From Byssothecium circinans (Eukaryota > Ascomycota > Dothideomycetes > Pleosporales > Massarinaceae), in assembly GCA_010015675.1 (NCBI GenBank), contig ML976991.1, positions 104,138-168,137 on the forward strand: 64,000 nt of DNA. The letters are read 5' to 3'. The notes beneath the pieces were generated by a model, which saw only the letters and a program-made list of their open reading frames with translations, did not search any database and had not been told where the DNA came from. The position numbers were made by a program, and so were the translations under genes. Positions 22,290-33,490 of the stretch are shown here, piece by piece (position 1 is the stretch's first letter; each line of letters begins with the position of its first letter).

Positions 22290-23268
22290 GGCGAGCATCT
22301 GCGGTTTGTTAGTATGCTTGTTGTGTGGGAAAAGTTCGAAGTTGGCTGGGAATAGCTTGTGTATTCAGACGACAGTGACGCTAAGCTATTTTCGGATTAG
22401 CGTCATGAGGACTTCTCGCGCCTGCCAGGTGCCCAGGCAGGGACCGAGGATGCAACCTCCTTTCACTATCATGATCTCATTACAATCTAGCTTCATTCTA
22501 GAAAGACGATTAGCTAGGGGCATTCTGTATGAACGCATCATTCACCCTGAGTATTTCTCAGCCATGGCGCCCTGAAACTTACCCCACTTACATCTGAGAC
22601 AACGCCGCCACCACCACGTAATCTCGAGATTGCAGCAGGCATCATCTTGCCTAATCACCAACTGAATGCGCTCTGAACCCTGTGAACCCTGAGTATTCCC
22701 ATTTCATGATCTAACGACTAAATTAGCATGCCACTTCTCGCGTGGACTCAACGGGATAAGCATTTGCTGGGCTGAACGAATTGAGACACATGAAGGAGGA
22801 TACCTCTATATCATAAAGCTGAACTACTATTATCACACATACATCGCACGACAAAAAAGACCGTAAAACAACATTAAACCAACATCGAGTCCTGGATTTC
22901 CACGTCTCCTGAATCTACGATCCACCCAAGCCCGTTTCAGTGCTGAAGTAGTTTCCCATGCTCTAGAAGAAAGGACAAATAAGAGGGCGGAGCGATTGAA
23001 GACGGACTTGTTCGGACGCCACCAAACATACGAAGCCGAGGATGGAGCTACTGGTTCGCAAGCCAAGGGTTCGGAAATGGATGCTTGTTAGACAGTCATG
23101 TGTGAAAGAGTTCGTGCACCGTTCAAAGGGTTTGGGCTTGGAAGTGTTCTTCATCTTTTGCAATAGAATCAACAAGGTCTTCAGAGCTCCAGTGGCTGAG
23201 CTACCAAGCTACGGTTAACTATGAAACCATTCCAGCATCGAGGAAACCGCATGACCCTTCAGTAAGCT
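22290..23268. other. Intergenic, no gene seen
   Basis: 979 bp upstream of TAN1 and downstream of the dehydrogenase. Only short frames without family features. No repeat or RNA gene recognised. Confidence 0.55.
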
Positions 23269-24594
23269 CTACCAGGCCGAGCCGAGTTCCGGTCCTCGTA
23301 CAACAGCGCTGCCCGCCGATTTGGAGTCGCTGGTCTCATCTACGCGATATACCAGCTTGACGGCCCTGACCTGGCCTTTTGCATGCTCCGCGATGCTAGC
23401 CGCATGTAAGCATGGATTTCATCAAAACAGAGAGAAAGCGAGTCACCTACCCATCAGGGATTCCACTCAACCCACCACTGCGCAAGGCAACCGGGTGCGA
23501 TTGAAGACGCCCTTTCGCAAGGAGCTCATTGCTCAACTTCCAAAACTTGACACCAAAATCGAAGTGCTCGGGGATAGGCGGAAAGTCAATACCAAATTTG
23601 GTGAAAGCTTTGCCGAGAGTGGTGTAAGCAAGGATGGTAGTAGGCTTGATGTCTGCCCTGGGCCAGGCATCGGCTGGCAACAAAGTGACCACATGAATTG
23701 ACTTCTCACTCGCCTCGGGTAAAGCCTCAGCAATGATCTTGTAGCTGGCTTCTGTGGAGATGCAGTCGAGCACGTAATGTAGGGAGCCTTTGGTGAATTT
23801 TTTGACGTCTAGAGCGCAGTTGGGGTTGTGGTAGTCGAAGACGACGTCAGCTCCTCGCGATTTCACCAGGTCGAAGTTCTGAGGGCTCGCAGTGGTAACG
23901 ACAGTGAGACCAGACCTATTGTAGCGTCAATTTTATACTCGCGGCTGTAGGACAGGGGTTCAGCAGTACAGTTTAGCGAACTGAATAGCGAGAGTTCCGG
24001 TGGCAGAGCTGCCACCGTAGATGAGTATGTGCGTTGGTTCCTCGAGAGCGGCTTCGTTGGGAAGAGGCAGCTTCATTGTCATGTACAGGGTCTGCCCGAG
24101 AGTGGTGATTCCTGTGCCCAGCGTAGCCGTCTCTTCGAAGGACATGTTCTCAGGAATCTTCGCGATATGGCCGTCTCTCACCATGGCAAACTCTGCAAAC
24201 GCTCCGTCTTCATCACAGCTCTGGGGAAAGGTTAGTAGCTGTAGCGATTCGTCGACACTATGTGCATTTCAAGCTCAGTGAAGCGAAATCAAAGTTTCAG
24301 TTCCAGTGTAGGAGGAGCACCTACGATATTGGCACAGTGGCAAACACCATACACCTTATCTCCCTTTTGAACGTCGGACTTGCAGTCCTTACCAACCTCT
24401 TCGACGATGCCGGAGAGATCGCAGCCGAGAATACCGCCAAGCCGACCTGCGCTTTCGGTTGCGGCGTGGTGCAAATCCGTGGGATTGAGGGCGAGAGCGA
24501 CGGTCTTGACTTTGATGTAGTCTGGTCGCATGCTCTGCTCTTTGATATCGGCGAGAGCGGGAATCCCGCGTTCTTTGATGATGACGGCTTTCAT
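23269..24594 (-). CDS. MDR-superfamily trans-enoyl reductase / zinc-independent dehydrogenase (ToxD/LovC-like)
   Basis: Four exons: 24594..24325, 24220..23970, 23915..23451 and 23395..23269, introns 104, 54 and 55 bp; 370 aa. The N-terminal GroES-like fold has LALNPTDLHHAATESAG and GCDLSGIVEEVG where zinc enzymes carry GHE, so the catalytic zinc motif is absent. The nucleotide-binding motif is IYGGSSATGTLAIQFAKLSG, the GGSSATG form typical of ToxD/LovC-type enoyl reductases. The end reads AEHAKGQVRAVKLVYRVDET. Such proteins reduce enoyl intermediates with NADPH, either alone or in trans with a polyketide synthase; no synthase or other biosynthetic gene is in this window, so a secondary-metabolism role is not shown. 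For the last intron an acceptor 31 nt downstream is also possible but gives a truncated tail. Confidence 0.87.
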
Positions 24595-24881
24595 TGCACG
24601 TGACTTAACGTGGATGCGAGGGAAAAGGTAATCCAGATGTCAGAATGGAAAGCTGTACGATCATGGCCTTGGGCTTGGGTACGACTGCCTTTTTATGTCA
24701 TTCACGTCGCCTATTATAGCTGACAGGCACAGCAGAACGAACGAATCGTGTTGGGAATCAGAGGGCGTGTGTTTGTTGCCCGAAAATTTGGAACCAATGA
24801 TGCTTTCTGGGTAAATTGGGTCCTGAAGTGATACGGCGTAGTTACGGCGTGGTTAAGCCCGGGGCTCCCAATGCCGTTTCC

Positions 24882-26830
24882 TCAGACCGCTTGACTAGTA
24901 TCTCGAATAAGCGCTTCAAGCGGATAGACGGCTTTCGACCAAACCGCATGCTGTAAGCTGGCATCATCCAGATTCTCGCTCCCAGCTTCGAAATCGCACC
25001 TTATGCATCTTTCCACAACCTTTCGATACTTCGGGCCAAGAGGTGCAGGTCCACGTACCAGGCGGTGTGCGGCGTAGAATTCATCTGGGTCGTGCTGTGT
25101 CAACGTTTGGAAGCTCTGCCAGTGCGCGATTTCGAGTAGTGCAATGCCTAGGCTGAATAGAGTCACGTTGTATATACCGGGCGAAAACTGTTTGCAACAG
25201 GCATCGACGGGTGACAAGGGGCTGGTTGCGTGGCCGTTGGTTGCACTGGTGACAGAATCTCCTTGGTTTTGGGCTTGGTCGTGGATCGCTATCGTCGTGT
25301 TTGTTTCGAATCGGACGCTGAGATGAAGGGACTTCATGGTATCATCTGACAGCTTTGTGCCGAAAATAGATATATCCTGAAGAGTCCAGGTGGGTGAAAG
25401 CCATGCAGTGCTGTGAAATTGCAGAACACCGGTAGCAACCTTCAGCGCTAGATGGTACTGGTGAAGCAATTCAAGAGAGCTTTTCTGTGACTGCTCAATT
25501 ATACTGATCAGATCTGTGATCTCCTCAGTGGAGTTGACAGAAGTGGGTCGAAACCTTTTCTGGATTGGCGGTGGATAAAAACGGTGTCGTGCGTGATCGG
25601 ACGACTCTAAGTAACCTAGACATTTCGAATGGTGCTGAGATCCAGAGGGGCGGTTACTCTGCTGAAAGTGCGAGCATACACAGGTAACTTTGCAGAGATC
25701 TACTTCTTCTGCCGCAAGTGACGTAACACTGGAAGCAACCGTACTGGCAGGTACTCGCGGTGTGGTTTGCGAAGAGGATGCGTGAATGGGCGTATGAAGC
25801 TGGAGTGACTGTACAAGATCGCTAAAGGAGTCGTCAGATATCCGGGAATCCGCATTTCGGCTTTCAGATCGTACAAAGAGCCAAATGGTCGCATTCCTGT
25901 TCATGTTGTCGTAAGTAGATGTACCGTTTAACTAATTGAGTTCGTACAGAAACTGTCGTCAATCTTGCAACGCTTTCCATAGTTTTGAGTTTAGGAAAGT
26001 ATTACAAAAACCTTGTGCTATCACTGCTCGAATCGGTCAAGATAGACGTACCTTTGTGAGAGTGTGGTCGTCTCGTAGGATATCGCCATATCCAAAGTAA
26101 CCAAGTGTGGCGTAGACTGAGCATCAGAGTCGACACCGAGCTTCACCCAATGCTGAAGGTGTGATTGATCAGAGCATGACCACGATCCTTTAAGAGTATC
26201 ATGAAGTAATCCAGAGGCGAGTCGTATACGCGAGAATCGGCCAACACTCTCAGTAGCATCCACGCTTACTTGGCTTGCAGAATGAATTCGAGGCCACAAC
26301 GCCGTTAGCTGGGTCCGCAATAAATTGAGGTCTGCATTTCTCTGGCGCAGTGTTGCAATATCCCGTTCGAACCTACTCTTTTGCATCATGAAAGCAGCAG
26401 ACACACGCGCACGACGTAGGGTATTTTTGCCTGAATTTGGAGTTGATGCTTGCACTTTGAACAGCCGGACAATAAATTTCCGAATTGTAGCATGCGCATC
26501 GGCGACGATGGTCGAACAAGCGTGAACGTTCTCATTTTGTAGGTCGTTCAGTGGTTGCTTAGCGGTGTCTTGTTGCCATAGGCGATGATCTAGGTCGGCC
26601 ATCATCTCCTTCGCCAAATGCGGGTCGAAGAGTACAACATCTAGAAGCAATCGACATTCGCTGAGGAAATTCAATCGACAAACGCGGAACTGGGCATCGA
26701 TGATTTGTAGTTGCTTCGTGGCATGTTTATAGGTTTGGACATGGTTGTATGCTTCTCGGTACCCCTTAATTGCCTCCAAGATGACAGGCAGCGCGCCCAG
26801 GGCCAGCCCTGCGATTTCGACTCCAGCCAT
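24882..26830 (-). CDS. DUF7580-type fungal protein (HeLo-like N-terminus, kinase-like C-terminal region)
   Basis: Two exons, 26830..26052 and 25896..24882, with a 155-bp intron (GTACGT...AACAG) splitting an Arg codon; 597 aa. The N-terminus MAGVEIAGLALGALPVILEA followed by IKGYREAYNHVQTYK is the typical opening of a large fungal family with an alpha-helical HeLo-like region and a C-terminal DUF7580 domain. The C-terminus shows FSLGIALLEIAHWQ and YRKVVERCIRCDF, the kinase-like end of that domain; no catalytic loop or metal motif is seen. The middle is Ser/Thr-rich. Related proteins are discussed in connection with fungal incompatibility and NLR-type signalling, but no function is established for this one. 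The start used is the first ATG; the frame upstream has only TTG. Divergent from the locus at 27125. Confidence 0.75.
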
Positions 26831-27124
26831 TGATAGAGTGTCGATGCGACTGTCTCGCAAACAAATTTATTGTGGAAAGTTGAGATGGAAGGCTGAAAAG
26901 AGGGGTTGATATCTTTGATTAATTCACAGCCTTTGCATACGAAGCTAAACTGCATTTATGTCTAGCGCTATCGCTTAGGGCCGCATCCCGTGACCCGTCT
27001 GACATCCACCATCCCAAACCCTCGACTTATCGGGCATCTCAAGCACTCGTTTCACTACCATGTAGCCTCCTCATCGCAATCTCATTTACTTGCTGAACCT
27101 GGATATGGAATCAAGGCCTCACGG

Positions 27125-28852
27125 ATGGGAAGCCACCGTGTTCCCCCTCCCAAAACCCCCAGGAGCTTCTGGCTAACGCGATATGAGCACGTGGCCGCTA
27201 CCTCACCGGTTGACATGATGACAAGCTTTGACCGTGTTGCGCCAGAAGCTTTCGTCACGCAAGGCCAACGCCATGCTCAGGATAAACGAGGAGCCGGCCG
27301 TTCAATGGCCATGGCTATTTCTGAGCCGCATCACGCTGATACAACTCTCACTAACATCAGGACTCCATATATGATCATGCAAGAGCGACGTGAACGACTC
27401 GCAAAAGTAAAGAGGAATTCGGCCTTGCATCAGCATGGAGAGATCGGCCCGTCGGAGGCCTCTGGGGCTTCCGTTGAAGCTCAAAGTGCATCCGTGGAGG
27501 GAGAAGATGAAGATGCTCCTACAGTACAGTTATTCCTGCGCAAGCGACAAGAGCGCGAAGGTGCGAGGCACTCAAAAAAGGAGGACGAGATACGTGCTGC
27601 GAGAAGGTCTTGGCAGGCTGGGGAGGAGCGACGAAGGAGCGTGGAAAGAAGAGCTGGCGCTGCCGGAATCTCAGGCATGCCTTCAATAGGTGATCAGGCA
27701 AATAGGAGGTCGCTGGCATCCAGCATAAGAACAAGGGACAGTGGGGCTGGCATCTACCAATCCACCCTCGGATCGAGACAGTCAGAGAGGAGCTCTGTTG
27801 GAAGTACACCAGACACGAGTCCGAACGCTAGCCCTGGCCCAGAGCCAGATTTGAAGTATATATCCCCTTCCGATCGACCTCGGGCAGAATTCCTAGGTCT
27901 GAACTTCCGCCAGCCTTCTGGAGCTAAGCCATCCAACGAAGAAGACTCGATCGCTATTCCCGTTCGTGTCTCAAATCGGCCAGCTAGTAGCAGTCCCGAT
28001 AACTGGTACAATCAAGAGCACGTTCACAAATCCACAACACCTAACTTGAAGCCCTCTACTCGGAAGTTTCCTCCACGACGAAAAATGTTCGAAAAGTCAC
28101 CGGTAGAGGCTTCGCCCGCTCCTAATACGAACTCATCTCCCAAGGCGTCTGGCGGCCGAAGGTTGAGTACACCCGATGTGGTTCCTGCTAAAGCTATTGG
28201 CGATCCCGATATGAAAAGCGACAGGAGGGTCTCTCTTGATCTCGTCAAGGCATTCTTGTCTCAACAGGGGTTCAGTGATGCCGCCCATAATCTCGAAGAA
28301 TTCGAGCTTTGGGCAGACGAAGAGCGTCTTGCAGGGCAACAATCAAGTGCCGGCCAGACGACTAATCCCGCGAAAGATCCAACTTTGTGGGAAACCTCTA
28401 CTGCTGAGCTCAACACGCAACGGCCGGATATGCTAGCTGACCTGACGGACATAGAATCGTCTTTTTTTACGAAGGTGGAGACGACAAAAGCCATGATCCG
28501 TCAACAAGAAGTAGCGCCAAAACATAAAAAGGCTCCACAACACACGCAAATACGGGATTTTCACCAGGCCTGTATGAATTGTTACTCTGCTATACTATTA
28601 GCGATTGCGGAAGAGGGTTGCTGTAGCGATGAAGAAAGATTGGCTCTTCAACGCAATTATCATCTGCTGCGAAATTGGGCTTCCGCTTACTCCGTCGACG
28701 ATAGTCAGCTAGACAGCCTCGGCGATCAGGCAGAGGAAATGGTTGAAACAATATTGTCATTCTTAATTGCGGTGGGTGAAATACTGGCTCACAGTAGGTC
28801 TCGGACGCGCTCAACGAGCCCTAGGCTGACAGATCAGGGGTCTTCCCATTGA
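27125..28852 (+). CDS. Uncharacterised fungal protein, probable 5' part of a larger gene
   Basis: The open frame has its first ATG at 27125 (MGSHRVPPPKTPRSF) and runs 575 codons to a TGA at 28850. I recognise no domain. The first two thirds are low-complexity (Arg/Glu-rich RKRQEREGARHSKKEDEIR, then Ser/Pro-rich). The last part is ordered and helical: SLDLVKAFLSQQGFSDAAHN, IRDFHQACMNCYSAILLAIA and MVETILSFLIAVGEILAH. The TGA overlaps the TTG at which the next open frame (28849..29972) begins, and that frame has no early ATG. A 44-bp intron, 28794..28837 (GTAGGT...GATCAG), would join the two frames into one protein of about 915 aa. I think one gene is likelier than two. Divergent from the DUF7580-type gene. 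Confidence 0.6.
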   Translation: MGSHRVPPPKTPRSFWLTRYEHVAATSPVDMMTSFDRVAPEAFVTQGQRHAQDKRGAGRSMAMAISEPHHADTTLTNIRTPYMIMQERRERLAKVKRNSALHQHGEIGPSEASGASVEAQSASVEGEDEDAPTVQLFLRKRQEREGARHSKKEDEIRAARRSWQAGEERRRSVERRAGAAGISGMPSIGDQANRRSLASSIRTRDSGAGIYQSTLGSRQSERSSVGSTPDTSPNASPGPEPDLKYISPSDRPRAEFLGLNFRQPSGAKPSNEEDSIAIPVRVSNRPASSSPDNWYNQEHVHKSTTPNLKPSTRKFPPRRKMFEKSPVEASPAPNTNSSPKASGGRRLSTPDVVPAKAIGDPDMKSDRRVSLDLVKAFLSQQGFSDAAHNLEEFELWADEERLAGQQSSAGQTTNPAKDPTLWETSTAELNTQRPDMLADLTDIESSFFTKVETTKAMIRQQEVAPKHKKAPQHTQIRDFHQACMNCYSAILLAIAEEGCCSDEERLALQRNYHLLRNWASAYSVDDSQLDSLGDQAEEMVETILSFLIAVGEILAHSRSRTRSTSPRLTDQGSSH

Positions 28853-29972
28853 CCAGGCAACCGAACTCTCAGCAGGACGTTGCATTTCGTCGCGCGCAAG
28901 AGGAGGTGAACTCTCTAATGCGCCGCTTGGAAGAAGTCAGCCCGATTGACAAAGGAAGTTGTACTAGCGCAAGCAGCTTGGATAGACACACGCTGAACAA
29001 ATATGCTGCGGATATTCACGACTACATCCAACTTCTGAACGAGCTACATCCATCCATCGAAGCTCTATTACCCTTGTCAGAAGATAGTGCTGCGCTCCCA
29101 AAGAGAGATCGCCCAAATCGAAAAATCTCTATGGCCTTCTCCGAGACTGGGTCCACAAAGCCGCATGGGCTTGAGCGCCCTGTGGGAAATACACAATCGC
29201 CGGCAACTATGCAGGAACTATTGGACGATATAGGTGATACAAACCCTAGTGGAGAATTTGAGGTGACACGTGACTCTAGAATGGATCCGAGAGCACAGAA
29301 TCCATTCGATTCCTTCGAACCTGACACAAGACCCAACTGCGCGATTTGCGACGCACCAGATCATACGAGATGCTCCTGTGAATCAGAGCGCCTTGCCATA
29401 GCAGTGGAGCAAGCAGAACAGCTCAAATTCGGACGAATACTGAGCTTGACAAGGTATGGCCTCCTTGGTAGTCAGGTGGCCACTAAAACTCGACATTGAC
29501 ACAAACTAGGGAATGGGTGGTCGAGCACAGTCGCCAACAAGTCATCAAAAGTTTCCGGAATCTCCTGAAACAAACCCAACAAACTCGCTCGATGCGTCTG
29601 TCCTTGCTACCAGACCTCGACGCCTACTCAAGATACATGAGTTACGGGTCCTCGGCATTACCACCCTCCATCGTCCAAGAATTACAGTCACAGATCAGCC
29701 AAGCTCAAGTACAGCCTCAACAAATCATCGACGAGACCTGGCACACATCTAGCATGAAGTATCCTGCTGTCCTAGACTATTTCTATAGTCTCGTCGAAAT
29801 AAAACGACCGGAGGATGGAGATGAACGATTGCTCCATTTTACGATAAACGATTTCGAGTATCGACTTCCACATCAGAAGGCAATTTTTGATCCGGGGGCG
29901 GAGCAAGAGTTCAACGACAAGCCTCCCGACATTGACAAGCCCGGGATGTCCAAGACACTGTACAGTCCATGA
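28849..29972 (+). CDS. Uncharacterised fungal protein, probable 3' part of the preceding gene
   Basis: Contains one clear intron, 29454..29509 (GTATGG...AACTAG, 56 bp), which joins RILSLT to REWVVEHSRQQVIKSF in frame. The protein includes a Cys-rich motif CAICDAPDHTRCSCESERL, followed by long helices with DLDAYSRYMSYGSSALPPS and a motif MKYPAVLDYFYSLVEIKRP. This layout (a C-x2-C...C-x-C motif plus a helical repeat ending in YPxVLDYFYSLVE) resembles a fungal-specific family that I cannot name with confidence. No in-frame ATG exists before codon 24, which supports fusion with the preceding frame. The 3' end is the TGA at 29970. Confidence 0.58.
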
Positions 29973-30250
29973 CGAGGGTATCAGTACGGTCATGTGTCAA
30001 GGGCCAGACCAGGCAGAGATATCACCAATCAAAGGACGATAGTCTTCGCTGACCGCATCACGCATGGCTACGTTTTGTGGGGATGATACTTGCCACAACT
30101 CAAATGTATGTTTACCTCTTCCTGCCTATTTACATGCCTAAATGACCGACGACGACCTACAAACATCCCAACGCAAATCGGGCCTGGCGAATCGTCAAAT
30201 GCCGCTCATGCTCAACAACGACCGTTCTTTCCCAGAAAACACACTGTCCC

Positions 30251-30991
30251 CTACGACCCAGAAACAGTATACTTCGAATTCCCCCCCGCATTCCCCCACC
30301 CCTCCGTCGAAAGCGTCTGATAATTATGCGTCCCCAGATTCAGCCCCAGCGCCTTCCAAGCATCGAAATGGCACTTCGTCGTCACCGTCCCGCTCCCAGG
30401 CCTCTTGTTCTGCCTATTACTAATATACTGCCAGAACGTCGAGGTCCCCTGGATAGACGGCTGGTTCACCTGCTGGTGCTTCCAGATATCGTAGACGGAG
30501 CCGTCGCAGGTCACGGAGCCGACTTTTTGGCCCTGCGCGGAGCCCGCGCCGTTGCTGGTGTATTCTTGCACGTAGTATTCGATGAGCGGGTTGGTGGTCC
30601 AGCCGTAGACGGAGACGAGGACGGTGCCGGCGGTGGCGGTGGTGGAGCCGTCGAAGTTGATGTTTCTGGGAGGGATGTTAGTGAAGTGGTGGGTTTTGGG
30701 GGGTGTGATGTGGAAGGCTTACCGAGTCGTTCCCGTCCTCCAGCCCTTGCCGACGACGAAGTCGCCGGCATTAGAGAAGGTCACCGAGTAGCCGTTGCTG
30801 GAGGGACTGAAGTTGATATTCCCGCTAGTCTTGTAGTTCTGGTCGTAGTCTTGACGGCGCATGAGGCGTTCTCCAACACCACTGAACTCAAAGTCGGGAG
30901 CGTCAACATCAGCGCCCGGGTCTGCAGCAGGAGCAGCATAAGCGGCAATTAGAGCCGACAGAGCGACAGAGAGGTGACTGAAAGCGACCAT
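30251..30991 (-). CDS. Secreted endo-1,4-beta-xylanase, glycoside hydrolase family 11
   Basis: Two exons, 30991..30723 and 30665..30251, with a 57-bp intron (GTAAGC...CCCAG) in phase 2; 227 aa. It cleaves internal beta-1,4 bonds of plant xylan outside the cell. A signal peptide covers about residues 1-19 (MVAFSHLSVALSALIAAYA), and a short propeptide ends at a Kex2-like RR (ERLMRRQDYD). The GH11 jelly-roll hallmarks are VVGKGWRTGT, NPLIEYYVQEY with nucleophile E119, and LSTEGWGNAGG with acid/base E211. There is no carbohydrate-binding module. A TATATAT sequence lies about 75 bp upstream of the start. The 208-aa frame on the opposite strand is a codon-bias shadow. Confidence 0.96.
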
Positions 30992-32533
30992 TTTGGGTAA
31001 TGTTGTGGATTGAAGCGAGATCTTGGAAAAAGCTTGGGGTTGCTTGAGGAGGGTAGGCAAGCCTTCGGAATATATACGCCAAGGGCTTGGTTGAACCGGC
31101 TATATGGGTGGATATTCTGCGGCGGGTTGTTGATATATTTGTTACCAAAATTATTCTAAATGTTGCAGTGAGATTGAAAGCAGGTGGGTTGGTGACGAAT
31201 GACCGGCTCAATTCCCACGTTGCTCAATCTTGTGAGATTGGTGGTCCTGCCCGCTTCCCTTGCTAGGGGAAAGAGCGATGGTGGTACCACGGTGGTAGGC
31301 GAGGGATTAATACACAAAGTTTACTAAGTTTCATATAGGGAGATTGACGAGTTGCGGGGTGCAGGGGCAGGGTGCAGGGCTTATGAATGATTTGCCGAGC
31401 TCATACGGCCGTCTTTTTAAGCAGTGCAAAGTCCCGTGGGTATTAGGAGCAGTCCCCACAGTTGCATAGGAAAGGAGACCCCAGCATTCGTGGATAATTT
31501 ACTTGGCAATGCTTGCCGTTGCTTACCCGTTATATTGCGAAAGCTTGATGTCACTTCCTTTGGAGTGTCACCCTTTTTGTCATTTAGCCGGTCAAGGACA
31601 TCTGCGCACGGCATCGATATGATGACCACTCTAAATTATGTGTGGAGCAGCATGATGTGCTGTGCCTCTCCTTCCAGCGTATGCTCTGTCGCTGATTTGC
31701 TTTCCAGTACGTGCTGCTTTTTGTGGTTCACCTGGGATTGGAATGCGGTGCACAAAGATTCCGACGATAAAATCTTTGGATGAAAATAAGCTAAGGGATA
31801 TAGATTGAAGTTATGGAGAAAGAAAGCAATCATAGAGGAAGTCTTGAATGTAAATAGAGCATAACGAAAAAGAGGAGAAAAGACGAATATGACAAGAAGA
31901 GACGTGACGAAGAAGCCACAAGCGGCGAGTAATCAACATTATAGGGTAAGCGTATCCCAATAACAGCAGTCACCCTCCAAAGCCTCTCAACAGGGCAACA
32001 ACGACTTGTTAACTACCTCCCAAACCCCATTTAACAGCCTTGAAAGGACCCTGACAGAGTTTCTAATCTGGAAAGCAAACTAAACAGTCTGTCTTACAGG
32101 CTGTCAAGTAGGTGTTTTAAGGTCTGCGGTTACCTATAATGAACACTTCTACCTCACACGTTGAGTACTCAAGTTGTATTTCCCAGCCTTGGCTCCGACT
32201 CTTCCAGGGTGATTACGCCAACATATTCCGATAGATCTAACAGAATGGCAAGTGTTCAGCTGCTAATTTTCCAAGCCTTTTCCAGCAGACCACGTGAATA
32301 GGCGCAATTGCACCTGTGCTAACCTTAGCATCGTCGTACAATCGCCATTTCAGGCACAGCCTCGATCCGACCGGGATTACCAACGTAGTTCAATTCACCA
32401 CAGCTCTGAAGGCTTACCTGGTAGCAGTCATTTCTTACGACGTATTCAGTGATGTAAGGGCCCAAGATAACTTTTACAACCTGTGTTTTGTCAGCTCCAA
32501 TGTCCAAAATTCTGTGAGCAAGAGCATACTCAC
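30992..32533. other. Intergenic, xylanase promoter and unassigned sequence
   Basis: 1.54 kb. It holds the xylanase upstream region, with a TATATAT box near 31068 and one GGCTAA (minus strand, 31584..31589) matching the XlnR core; a single site is weak evidence. No gene is supported in the rest. Confidence 0.5.
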
Positions 32534-33268
32534 CATGGCTTCCATCACAACCACCCCCCCAAGCACCCGATGAGCTTCTTGACTCCTCCGTTGCTGCCGA
32601 TTCGGTGCCGAAGCTAGAGGAAGCACTGTAACTCGCGCGGTCCACCACGCCATCGACGTATAAAGACCTCCTCGTCACAAAACTCCGATGCGCAGTGCGG
32701 AATGGAGCCGTCGCCATAATATCGCATCTTTTCGCCGAAGAAGATGTCTGGATAGCTCCACGTTATAGACACGCCTTCCATCCCGCTATTCGAGATTCTT
32801 CTGGAAAATGGTTGGGATGTCAATGCGCCGGGCATCAAGAACTCGCTCTTCGAAGGAAAACGACCAATTGACTACCTATGCGGGAATGAGGAGCTGGTGG
32901 AGTGGCTCTTGGAGCATGGTGCTTCAGTTGATGGAGGCGACGATGAGTATCCGGGGACTTTCGGGCCTTATCCGCCTATGCTCCTTGAGACATGCGCGCG
33001 GCTGGGTTCGCTCAAGACATTCAAGCTTCTGTATTCACGCGGTGCAAAGCTAAGCAGGAGGACGTTGCACATGGCAATAAACGTAGCTGCCCAAACAGGG
33101 ATCGGTCCTGCACATGCCAGACCAGATAAAGGAAGAGGCCTTGAGAGTTCTGCAAGAGTGGGAAGGGAAAGGAAGGGTCGTCCGTTGAACGCGTACGGAG
33201 ACAAGGAGCGGAGCTCATCGGCGCGATACATACGATACGATATGCTTAGGAGTAGAAACATGAAATGA
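32534..33268 (+). pseudogene. Decayed ankyrin-repeat gene
   Basis: Ankyrin-like sequence is spread over different frames. ATG at 32534 opens MASITTTPP and hits a stop after 12 codons at a run of seven C; in another frame the sequence continues APDELLDSSVAADSVPKLEE, then an in-frame TAA, then STTPSTYKDLLVTKLRCAVRNGAV. After about 32755 a third frame carries LFEILLENGWDVNAPGIKN, EELVEWLLEHGASVDGGDDE and LLETCARLGSLKTFKLLYSRGA, recognisable ankyrin-type helix pairs, ending at 33268. That is two frameshifts and one stop. The TAA could come from CAA by C-to-T change, as in repeat-induced point mutation, and the C-run shift could be a sequencing error; the second shift has no such excuse. No GT-AG intron removes these breaks. 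Confidence 0.6.
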
Positions 33269-33490
33269 GAGGAACATTTGAAGATAGCCAGAGGTTGGAA
33301 ACGTGATGGAATACTAGGTGACCGTCTCGTGGGGTGGTAAGCATCCATCGCACCTGCCTCTGGATACTAGCGTGACTTTTAGTGCAAACTGACGTCTCAC
33401 CTTGAAGTCGATCAGCAACCCACACTTCACTCGGCACGCCGAATTTACGCATCCGCTACGAAGGCGGGCATTCATCCAGGCGAAAGCACG

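Noticed and set aside
23321..23701. 126-aa plus-strand frame
   Set aside because: Antisense to the last exons of the enoyl-reductase-type gene.
23269..24594. Secondary-metabolite cluster around the enoyl reductase
   Set aside because: No polyketide synthase, NRPS, cytochrome P450 or cluster transporter is in the window; the neighbours are TAN1 and a DUF7580-type gene.
30326..30952. 208-aa plus-strand open frame
   Set aside because: Antisense to the GH11 xylanase exons and the intron; no domain, explained by codon bias of the real gene.
31584..31589. Single GGCTAA as an XlnR site for the xylanase
   Set aside because: One 6-mer about 600 bp upstream is expected by chance; mentioned only as a weak note.
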